Shown one piece after another: positions 42,701 to 54,700 of a stretch of 64,000 nt of DNA (its first letter is position 1; every line of letters starts with the position of its first letter). The notes below the pieces were generated by a model. The model did not search any database. It was not told where the DNA came from and worked only from the letters and a program-made list of their open reading frames with translations. Source of the DNA: Ariolimax columbianus (taxonomy: Eukaryota; Mollusca; Gastropoda; Stylommatophora; Arionidae); assembly GCA_036924085.1 (NCBI GenBank), contig JAVGWX010000013.1:67835859-67899858 (forward strand), in the 5' to 3' direction. The position numbers and the translations under genes were made by a program.

Positions 42701-45700
42701 TCATACAGCTAAGCTGACACTGTCTTCAACTAGAACGAAGGGTGCCAATCTCATGAAGTTCAGCCCTGTGAACTAGACCGTGAAATATGACACGTTTAAA
42801 CGTAGTGCTATTCATATAGCTGATGTCCAGACTGGGATAATTGGACGGAAGAAATCACAAAAAAACGAATTAACCAGTCCAAATGGAAAACAACAACACG
42901 TTTCCGTGTCATCGACTAGTGTGAATTCCTGGTAAATCCATGGTCTGGCAGCAACTGTAATGAACTACAACAGAAGAGGAATGTAGACCTGCCACAAGTT
43001 ATGGTGCCATCTTTGCTGCTCTTCATATTAATATGAAGTGTCATATGGCGTTAGTGTGGAGGTAAAAATATGATGCGAAATGCATTTTTGGTGCTTTAAA
43101 TGTCAGCCGTATTTGTGCGTCGTTAAATCTTTCAAGACTATTAACAAGTTGTATCTCATTCAAAGCCTGCTGATCAAATAATAAAATCATTCATCTGATG
43201 GCGGACAAATTTAATTGGACGGAAAGGTTTATTTTTTTAATTTTGACACTTTAAAAACACGTGTATATGCTGTAGAAATGTTGCGAATTATAAATGAAGC
43301 TACACATGCGCAGAATGTCAGCTTATAATTCATGGAGTCCCAACCAACGAGAGTTCTTTGCTATGTAATAGTGGCTGAGGCTAGTGTATTGAAACAGATT
43401 TTAACACAATCGAACTGTTTGTGCACCACAGATACCTAATGTACTGGATCGTCAATGGTTTATTGTTGTATGTTAAATATGTGTATTGTTACCACTAGTT
43501 TATCTTTTAAGGTTGATTGATTAACGAGTGCTTGTACTTGTTTCAGGCACCTCGTGCTAAAATGAACCAGCAGAGGTCGAGAAGATTCAGAGCATCCAAA
43601 GAGACAGAGTGAGTGGGATAAAATGTCGTGGTTTGACACTTTGAGAGTTGTTACTAAGTAGGAATGTGATAAAAGTGTTGTGTTTTGACACTTTCAGAGT
43701 TTTATTTAGTGAATGTTGTTTCGAATGCCCACAATGAGTTGGTTTACTCTTTTGTGCGCCCTGAAAAGGACGTTAAATGACGGGTTGCAGTAGCATTCCT
43801 ATCGGGATCCACCAGGCAGTTGTACTATGCTTTGCTTCATCGGCGTGTCGCTCACTACTCCGGGGATCATGTCGATCCCTCACCTTGTTAGCCAGGCTGT
43901 CGTGAAAACAGCCCGTTTCTAATGAAATCTACGAGGGAGCCGAGGTGGGGGTCTTGGCCAGCATACTTTGCCTGACCAGATGTTAGTCTTCCTCCCCATT
44001 TTAGTAAATGTAAATTGCTCTAAAAATGTTAATATGGGATAAGATCCGCAGCGAAGAAATCTAATGTCAAACTCTGTTTTGGGATGTTGGGGAAGCACAT
44101 CGATGGGCTGTGGCATGCATGACAACAGATGGACACATAGAATGTTTTGGTGGCCATATGCGTATACATGTCCACGAGGTCGCCCACCTATGAGATGGCG
44201 AGATGGACTTACCAGATACCTAGGTCTGTTTTAGTACAGCGTTGCAAAAGATCGAGACGCATACAGAATTTTGCTATCTTCCTAGCATACGGGACATGCC
44301 GAAGATATTGCAAAGTAGGGATGTGATTAAGTGTAGTGCTTTGACACTTTCAGAGTTGTATTTTGTAACTGTAGGTAAGAGTACTGATATTATTTTTAGG
44401 ATCATTACATGCCCGGAGATATGCTATTTAGTTTCTGGGTATTTTTTGGGTCGGGGATTGAATCCAGGGCATTGGTAACCTGGCTGAGCATTGCATGAGC
44501 TAACCTGGCTAGCATTGCATGAGCTAACCTGGCTGAGCATTGCATGAACTAACCTGGCTGAGCATTGCATGAGCGGCAGCGGTCAGAGACCCAAAGCTGA
44601 CTGCTAGTGCCAGGTCCAGTGAACCAGAGCTGCCAAGACCCATCTACACCTCCACGCTCAGTGATCCTGGATAACATGTTGCAACAGAGCAGACAGGTTA
44701 AGGAGAAGGGAAGGCTAACCCGGTACCCAAACATGCCTGCAGCAGTCGGATGTGTCGAACCAACCAAAAGGTGCAAATATCGCAATCAAGATTTAAATTA
44801 CAGCGCATTCTGTTCACCGGGCTACATTCTGTTCACCGGACTACATTCTGTTACTTGCAAAGCTCTTTTCAGGGGTTGGTAGTGGGATGTTTGAGAACGA
44901 ACGTCAAACCTGGTTTGAGCTTTCATAAACAGCGATCATATGAACTGGCATCCTCAATAAACGATGAGGCTTCCTGCTTGACAAATGGATCTACCAGTGG
45001 TCCACAAGCATAACTGCTATATACATTTATGCACGAGGTGAGCTCATAAGTAAACAGCATTTGAAATTTATGATTAATGTAGTTGATATTCATTTCAGTG
45101 AGAAACTCAATGATATGGCTCGAGTAAGAGAGGAGGTCTTGAGCAAAGGGATGCATCTGCCCGCAGAAAAACCCAAGGGGGAGCATTTTGATAGCAACTG
45201 CATCACACCGGTAATTCATTCACATTACATCCGTCTCTTCTCTAATCTGTAATTCATTCACATTACACCCGTCTCTTCTCTAATCTGTAATTCATTCACA
45301 TTACACCCGTCTCTTCTCTAATCTGTAATTCATTCACATTACACCCGTCTCTTCTCTAATCTGTAATTCATTCACATTACACCCGTCTCTTCTCTAATCT
45401 GTAATTCATTCACATTACACCCGTCTCTTATCTAATCTGTAATTCATTCACATTACACCCGTCTCTTATCTAATCTGTAATTCATTCACATTACACTCGC
45501 CTCTTATCTGATCTGTAATTCATTCACATTACTGGTGTATTCTATTATATTAATCGTTTTTTGAAGTGATAATTAGTTACAGATGGAATGTCATATTTGG
45601 AGAAATAGCCGTGACAAAAAATGATAAGAGGGAATGCCAAACCGGTACTAAAATAAATCCTTGCGGAAGTTGGATGTGTTAGACCAAAAGGTGCAAATTT

Positions 45701-48700
45701 TGCAGTCAAGCTGTAAACTATGACAACGCATTCCGTTCTCTGGACTACATTCTGCTACTTGAACCCCTTTCAGGATTGGTAGCTGGAGATTGAGAACGAA
45801 CGAAGCCACGCCATTTGTTCATTGCTTACTATCATGTCAATGTGGTGACCGTAGCTTACATGTTAAATGAAAATATTCCTTGCAGCAGATGTGTGTTACT
45901 AGGACTCGAACAAGGGTCAAAGACCACTGTAGCATAGCAGGCGGCTAATAAAGGTTGGTCATAGTGCTGGCGACTCCATCCTGTAGAATGTATGACCTAG
46001 ATTAACTTAACGTCTTATACCAGTCTTGAAGACTACAGAGTCTGTATACAATCAGTTTTTTGGGAGAGTGGTTTTAACCCATGTGTCAGTCTGTTTTAAA
46101 AAGCCCCAAAACATTAGAGCTAAGTAGACCCGCAGCTAGTTAGGCGCCATCTATAGCTGCTCCTAACAAACCACCTGGGGAAAGATACAAATAAATTGGG
46201 CAGATTTTTAACTTGAATTTTGTACGGACAGCTGCCGTACTCTTTTCGATTTCCAATTGCCAATGAATTTTTAACATGGGAGTCCGATCTCACTACCCAG
46301 AGATCAGGGGGATTTTTACCAGATTCACGTGAACAAAATTTCGCTCATCAACATGGCTGTCGGCACCTAAGGCGGACACCTTTGAGACCACTGCACCCCC
46401 CTTAAGAATCGCTTACTGTCCGTGTCCAGCAACCTCACAATGTATTGGACCATTCTTTGGCAGTTACACATGTGGCTGAGGTCTTGGATGGCTCTGCATT
46501 CGATAGACATTGTCGTCTTGCGTAACCCCATTTTTTGCAAGTTTGATCTCAATCCGGACTGTCCCATTCGTAATCTGTATATATTATATCCCGTCACAAG
46601 TTCTTCTTCGTCCATTCGTCTCGATATCGCCATTTTACAGTGCGGATGTTGCAGAGGCTGCTGGTCTGTTAACTGTGCAGTGCAATTGGTACTTCTCCTT
46701 GATTTCAGTTGTTCCTCTTCTGGATTAATTCCAAAACGGGGATGTCACTGATCACAGGACTATTTATTCCTTTCGATGAAGATTAAGAAATGAAGACCCC
46801 TATTTAAGTAAGACATTCAAATAAATAATTTAAATGATTGTTTTTTTGTCTTTTCTTTACCAGGGCACCCCGTTTATGTTCAAGCTTGCGGAATGTTTGC
46901 GGTATTATGTTCATGATCGTATCAACAGCGATCCGGGCTGGAGAAATGTCAAGGTCGTGCTTTCAGACGCAAATGTTCCAGGAGAAGGCGAACATAAAAT
47001 TATGGACTATATTCGCAGGCAGCGAGGTAATGCAGAAACTTGTTGATGAATTGTTTCAGCTTTGGATACTAGCTCATTGTAATCTGTACCAGACACAGCA
47101 CCAATGTGTTTGTTGTTATGGTTATTTTGAAGCAAGGTTGGTTATTGATCCCGCACCCTGTGGCCCAATGCCATATAGTGGTATCTGCAAGTGTTTGTGA
47201 CCTGTTGTTTAGTTCCATACAGTTCCTTTTGTTACCAAGATTCCCCTCCAAGCAAAAAAAAAGCAGATAATAAATAGTATATTCATCCCAACCCTGTGCT
47301 ACCAGTGCCAGACATGGACTTTTATAAGGCCCAGGAATGAAAGTGAAATGTGGTGTCTTTGAAAAGTCACTAATAATACCAGAAGAGATAGAATCACAAA
47401 TATGAGCATTCAAGAGAAGGTTCGACTTCATGAATCGTTTGATGAGTCTCTTTGCTTCTTTATAGCTCTGTGGATGAGAAGTCTGCGGGCTTATACTTCC
47501 GGCTTTTGCGAGCTCATCTGCTTTCTCATTTCCAGGGATCACATATAAAAAAAAATCTGTCATAAGCGACATTATTCATATTGCTGGGGTTTGAGATGGA
47601 TAAATTAACATATAAATGAGGGATAAATTAACAAATAAATGAGCGAAAACACAATCAGTCATAGCTTGATGATTATTCAACCAACGAGTGGCATTAACCA
47701 TCAATATCCACATCATCCGCCATTTACAGAGAGAGACTTGAGCATCCATGGGTATAGAATGCAGTAGAAGTTGATACCTCAGAACAGAATGAAATGCGTT
47801 CGACCTCGTAGCTCAGAACGTGATGTGTCCTCCCTCAACACTGCTTGCGTTGTCACTTCTGATGCTATAGCTACAATGAAAATCATTGTTCTAGTCTAGT
47901 TATTATCAGAGTTTCTAATCCGTTTACCAGTTGCACGAGATACCATGTTCTTCTAAGCCTAATGTTGTTGCCGTGGTAAACAATTTGAAAAGTTTGGTAC
48001 CTCATTTGGAATGCAGTCAAGTATGAATTTAATGCTCATTCGAAACATTTTCCAGTAATTCACATTTTGAACATGTAATTTCATGTCTATCAATTGTCTG
48101 ATCCTGGTTTGCCATTCGGAGGCAGGTGTATAAGTGACATCTGGACAGTTCCTTGGTGTGCGTTTCGTTTAAGGTGGAACTAACTGCCTGGGAAATTCTG
48201 TCAATCCATCTTTTGCGCGGGGTCGGCCTCTAGCACCGGTACCACTGGTGTGTTGTTGTTTTTTTTGGCGTTCGACTTATTTTTCTCTAATCCCCAAGGC
48301 GGTGTGCGTTGCACTGTAGTTTTTATTTTGCGCCTGTCGGCCCAGTGCATCCGACTTCAGCGTGCATTTTATGTAAGGGTCTGCTTCCCCGGGGTAACGG
48401 TCAGTGCTGTGATGGGGATTGAACCCAGCACCTTCGGATTGTGAGCCGTGCCACATAACCACTAGGCCACGCCGTCCCCCTCCACTGGTGTTTAAGTGTT
48501 GGGGCCTTCTGTGGGATGGTGTCAAATATGTGGCCAAACCACTGAATTTGCTGTTTTCTAATGAAGTCTAGCACTGGCTTAGTGCCTATCTGTTTCCTGA
48601 TCTCATGTGATAAGTGAATTACTTGGAGTGGATCAGAAAGTGGTTCAATACATTTTAAATTAATTTTATAACTAGTGGTCTTGGTCATAGTCAATGACAG

Positions 48701-51700
48701 TGTTTCGTGTTAGTTATTGTCTTAAGCAGTAACATTTATTGTATTTTTCTCGGTCTTTTTACAGCTCAGCCTGACCATGACCCCAACACTCACCACTGTC
48801 TTTGTGGAGCGGACGGTAAGTTTTTATTAATTTATATTGATTTTTAGAGAACAGAATTGGCAGTTAGAATATAGATTGGCCTTAGATAATCTGCAGCAAA
48901 TGTGCCAGAAAGTCACGCTATCACTAGTAAGACCTATATATGGTCAATGCTTGATGACAGGAGGTATATAAATAGTTTATAAATTTGTCTGGATTAAAAT
49001 TGGATTATATTCCCAACCTGGTCGCTGGTGAAGCATCTGGGAGTTGTCGTCGGTTTCACTGCCCTCAGATTGAATGATGTCACACTACAGTGTTTTTCAG
49101 TCTCCTACTGTACTTGTGAGTTTTGTTTAGAATTCTGCTGCCAAATCTCTGTAAACATGTGTAATGAATGTATTCCTTGGCATCTCTCTTGTCCTTTTTT
49201 TTTGAGATGTAAGAACTCTTGAGCTGGTCCAGTATGTCTCAGATTGTGAACAAGACAATACTGATCTGATTATTTTGTTTTTTTGTTTGTTCACTGCCTG
49301 TACATTTTATGTGACTTTCTCTGTCCTGATCATCTTTTCCAACCTTTTATTGCATCACATCTCAAAAGTCTTCTAAGACCTCTTGTTTTTACAGTCCGTC
49401 TCCGAACAATACAATGCCACAGACTAAATATGCGCATTAAGAATTTTTTACACGAGGAGATGTTTGTACTTTTAAAACTAAGTATTTATTCTTCGTTTCT
49501 CTATGAACTCTGTTTTGATTCTATCAACTCTGTTTTTACCATTGCAATTCTAGCTTTTATCTTAAAGGCTACAGGTGTCCTTTATAATGATGTGCTCTAT
49601 ATTTGGGAACTGGATCACTAGCTCGATCCATTGACCCGTAACTGGATTTGTTGCTTGTGGTTCTTTTGCTATCACCATGACGTTTGTCTTCTTTAATATT
49701 TATTATCATTCAGGCTGTCTGAGTTCTTGAACTAACCATAGTTAATTTCTTAAAATTCAGTCTCTCTTCATCGTCTTCTTGTTCACTTATCACTTAAGCT
49801 GCAGGATACGATCTTAACTGTTACCGCTCTACATACAAAATTGGCGCAATTTTCCCTACAGCTGCATATTTTTCATGACGTCATGTCGCTTAACTATGTT
49901 TGCTACGTTGAGAGCATGTAGCATTTTTATTTGATGGTCGATTGATATGATTTGTTTGTGAGTAGAGAAATTTGTAAAGAATTTATTGGTGTTTTTGTTG
50001 TGTGTGTTAGTTTCTGAGATAAAAAAAAAATTAAGGTGAAAGTTGAAAAAACAGTACAATTAAGACTCTACAGCTTTCAGCATCTGCCGGTCGAAAAATT
50101 ATTTTGTTAAAATCGCTGGCAACGGATTATCGATGTTTGCTGTAATGGCTATGTCTGTCACTTTGGCTATAAACGTTATTATTGTATCTAAATAAACAAT
50201 TTAAAGAGATCTACTTCAGAAATATCCGTTGCAGAAACTTGACTCCCCCATTCTCAACAATCGGTAAATCTTCAAGTTCAAGCGAAAATCAAATCATTTC
50301 CAACCACCTAAAATGAATTCCACGATTGTCATTGCTTTTATCTAACCCTACATTTACTGAAGTCGGAACTCTTTACAATTGAAGAGCAGTATTATTCAGA
50401 CTATTACTACAAAACCGTTCGGTTTAAGTTTGATTAGAACGACTGCCGCTATGCAACGGCAACGTAAGTCAAAAAGACTCATCGTGCGCTGCTCGATTTT
50501 CAAGATGTCAGTCAGCCAGACTCGTGCGGGTGGTAAAGGTTAATCATATTAATTTTTACCATGTTAAATAATAGGGCAATGTCTAAATGTTTTTTTTCTT
50601 CATAATATGAATATGGTTACATGCATGGAATGGTATCTTCTTCTTCTGTTCTGAAACTCTTGTTACCTTGTACTTTAAAAGTAGCAGTATGTTGGCTACA
50701 ATATTTGCACCTTTCGGTCCAATGTATCCCGTTTCAGCTGAGTTTTTTGGGTACCATGTATGCCTTCCCACTGCAGTACCTAATCTCTTAGCCATACTAC
50801 ACTAGTGCATTCTGTTGTCAGGGCCGTCACTAGGAGGAGGGTGAATAGCTCTGGTTTGTTGACCCTGATACAAACAGTCAGCAATGAGTCACTCAGAAAA
50901 TAATTTGTGCCTTGTTGAAGATATGAACCTGTGTCCTATCTCTTAACAGACCAGTACCCAAACTGCTAAGTTACTTTCTCCACTATAACTTGTTAAATGT
51001 TAACATTATTGTTTGTTGTTTGCTAAAGTAAACTATGTTAACCAATTTTTTATGTTTTTTCTTTTCAGCTGATCTTATCATGCTGGGTAAGTCAATGTTC
51101 TGTTTATGAAAAGTCAGTATGGCAATGTTGCCATTTATTCTGTGTAATAATACCCTAGGGGGATCCAGTGGTCTTGAGGTAAGGTGTTCGCCACTGGTGC
51201 TGGAGGTTGCGAGTTCAAATCATGGCGGATATCAGGATTTTTTCACATGGATCATCCAGTAAAAATTTCCTGTGGTATCTGGGTGGTGAGATAAGACACT
51301 GTGTACAGTGGCGCACACGTTAAAGATACCTTGACATTTGGAAAAGAATAGGCTAAATGGCCTCTGTTCGGGCAAAATTAAAAATCCACTCATATTATTC
51401 TATAGATTCTTGGCCCATATAGAATATGTCGCTAAAAGAGGTCTATGTGGTTATAACATCAGGTTTTGGAAAAGTAGTTAGCATAGATGGTGCCTGACAG
51501 GCTGCGGATCTATATTGCTCTAATTTACGCTTCCACCACCACCAATCCCAAAAATAGGCAATCATATATTCCAGGAGTTAACTAACCTAACGGTCGTTAA
51601 CAGGTTCGAATCACTGTGGAGACACGATTTTGTTACCAGGATCGTAAAAATTCCCTTGATATCTGGGCCTTAAGAACAGACTTGTGCTCAGCGTCAAGCA

Positions 51701-54700
51701 CGTTAAAAATTCCTTGGCAGATATTGAAAATAGCAGGCTTAACGGTCGCTCCCCGGACAAAATTCAAGTTGAGAATCTGCCCAAATTATTTGTACATTTC
51801 CCCCAGGCCTAGGAAGTTTTAAATATTTACTCCGAATAGCCAATAGCCTTCCGCTATCTGACAGCAGATACGCCTGTTTGAATACTAGATTCCAAGTTAA
51901 ATGTCATTGAAGTGGAAATTGGAGAAAAAAAATTTTTTTTTACTCATCCTATCGTGTTTTTCAGTGATATACCTACCAATTCCGCTACACATTCCTTTCA
52001 TATTGTGTCACAGGTCGAGTTGGATGTGTAAGAGTTACCCAGATACAGCTGTACAATTGCATTAATGTTATGGGGAAAATACAACGTAATTTGTGTGCAT
52101 GTACATCATTTGCATTTCTGCGTTATTCGTTCAATGGTGTTACCACAGTCACTTTCTTTTGTGGTCCAACCGGGATCGGACTTGTCTTTTGTGGTCCAGT
52201 CAGAATTGGACTTGTCTTCTGTGGTCTAGTCAGAATTGGACTTGTCTTCTGTGGTCCAGTCAGAATTGGACTTGTCTTCTGTAGTCCAGCCAGAATCGGA
52301 CTTGTCTTCTGTTGTCCAGCCGAAATCGCATGTCTTCTGTGATCTAGTCAGAATCGGACTTGTCTTCTGTGGCCCAGCCTGAAATAGACGTCTTCAATAT
52401 CAGTGTGTAATCCAGATGCATGATCAAATAAGTAATTTCTTGGCTATTAAAGGTCTATTTCCATCACCGAGATTACAACAATTTTAACAATTGGACAGGA
52501 AACCACACAGGCTGCTGGATCAATAACCAATAAAACAATTCGCGTTACAGACATGGCCATGTCAATAACAACATCACTCTCCTGAAAAGGAGATCAAAGA
52601 ACCATTTTCCGTCTTCACACTCAACCTTTACAACTTAACAGTCAGTGTAAAGTGACAAAGTAGCAGCAAAGATGTCGCCGTAACCAGCTGCAGGACTACA
52701 TCGCTCTGGTGTTTTAGTTTATTATGGATGTCGCCAGACCACGGATTTGCCTGGAATTCACACTAGTCGACAACTTGCACTTGCGTTCACGGAAACGTGT
52801 TGTTGTTTTCCATTTGCACTGATTAATCTGTTTGTTTTTTGTGACTTCTTCCGTCCAATTATCCTGGTCTGGACATCGGCTATATGAATAGTACTATGTT
52901 TTAACCTGTGGTGTATTTCACGATCTAGTTCACACAGCTCAACTTCACGAAATTGGTGTGTGAGAAATTTAGGCGCGACTATAATGGACTGAACACAGCC
53001 GGGAAGAGATGCCAAACAATGCTCTACAATCTCTTGTGGTTATAGACAACGTTAGATGTCATCCCCCCTCCGCTGCCTTGCAGGATACCTGTTTACGGAA
53101 AAGGCTTCGGGTGTAAACCCTGAAGAAAAATCTCCAGTCGTCTTAATAAATATCTTGCCGCTGGCCAAGGGTAGTTCTGGACCAGAGAGTGAGGTTGACA
53201 AAAGGTGCAGTTTCTTCCTCACTTTAATCCAAATCACTGGGCAAGTCACCCATTTCAGTGGACATAGCAAGAGAAAAGGCTGTCCACAAAGGCTAAACAC
53301 TTGAGATGGATGAACATCACCAAAAGTCACTTGAACAGAATCCAACCAGAACACAATCCAGAGTGCCGGCTGTGCACACATCCCTATGAAACTGTTGAAC
53401 GCCATCTTTTTCAATGTACTGCGCTTGCCAGCGGTAGGAGAGAGCTTCTTCCTCCAAGGCCAGACAAATGGAATACTTTGTACGGAACTAACCAACACCT
53501 CACAAACAATTGCAGATACCACTGTATGGCATTGGGCTAGATCAACAATCAACCAACAATTCACATCATTCATAGATGTGGATCCTGCAAATTGGGAAAA
53601 AATAAAAATAAATGAACGCTGCACGTGTGTATGATATTCTCCCATACTAAATGTTATTTAAAAGTCTGAATCATCGTAGCTAATCAAAACAGCGAAACAA
53701 GTGTTAGATAATGGTTTTGGCAAAATTTGACTAACCAATATTTACCAAATGGGACTGTAATGAGTTTTAACAATGACTATTTCTAGTTTTAACAGTGACT
53801 ATTTCTAGTTTTAACAATGACTATTTCTAGTTTTAACAATGACTATTTCTAGTTTTAACAATGACTATTTCTAGTTTTAACAATGACTATTTCTAGTTTT
53901 AACAATGACTATTTCTGCTGGGTTTCCTCAGGTCTTGCAACTCATGAGCCCAACTTTACCATTATCAGAGAAGAGTTTAAGCCAAACCAACCTAGGCCAT
54001 GCGATCTGTGTGGACAGATGGGTAATTTTCATGTTTCTATTGTTGATCTTATACTCTCGACCTCTTAGTCACAATCTGTGGGTGTGGGCAATACACGAAT
54101 TGGTGCATAATTAGCCAGTATCCGAGCACTTTTTAGGGGGCATGGTTTATCTCCTAGCACTTTTGTGGGGCATGGTGTCTCCTAGCACTTATGTGGGGCA
54201 TGGTTAGTCTTCTAGCACTTATGTGGGGCATGGTTGGTCTCCTAGTACTTTTGTGGGGCATGGTTAGTCTTGTAGCACTTTTGTGGGGCATGGTTAGTCT
54301 CCTAGCACTTATGTGGGGCATGGTTATTCTCCTAGTACTTTTGTGAGGCATGGTTAGTCTCCTAGCACTTTTGTGGGGCAGTGTTAGTCTCCTAGCACTT
54401 TTGTGGGGCATGGTTGGTCTCCTAGTACTTTTGTGGGGCATGGTTAGTCTCCTAGTACTTTTGTGGGGCATGGTTAGTCTCCTAGCACTTTTGTGGGGCA
54501 TGGTTAGTCTCCTAGCACTTTTGTGGGGCATGGTTAGTCTCCTAGCACTTATGTGGGGCATGGTTAGTCTCCTAGCACTTTTGTGGGGCATGGTTAGTCT
54601 CCTAGCACTTTTGTGTTATGTCATCGGTCTCATGTTTGTGCTGCATAATCAGCCTCTCTGAGCACTTCAGTCTCACTTCTCATGCATGATTAGTAGGTCC

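Noticed and set aside
48400..48481. Possible tRNA gene (A and B boxes)
   Set aside because: The tRNA-like part cannot fold as a full tRNA, continues into the SINE2 body, and recurs in several copies with target duplications.
52963..53645. Minus-strand frame of 197 codons over repeat D and the LINE J end
   Set aside because: It crosses two unrelated repeats on opposite strands; no motif, and the plus strand has the recognisable LINE C-terminus.
54154..54591. 145-codon repeat frame ([10 protein letters not shown] units)
   Set aside because: 30-bp intronic array on the strand opposite XRN2; open by periodicity.
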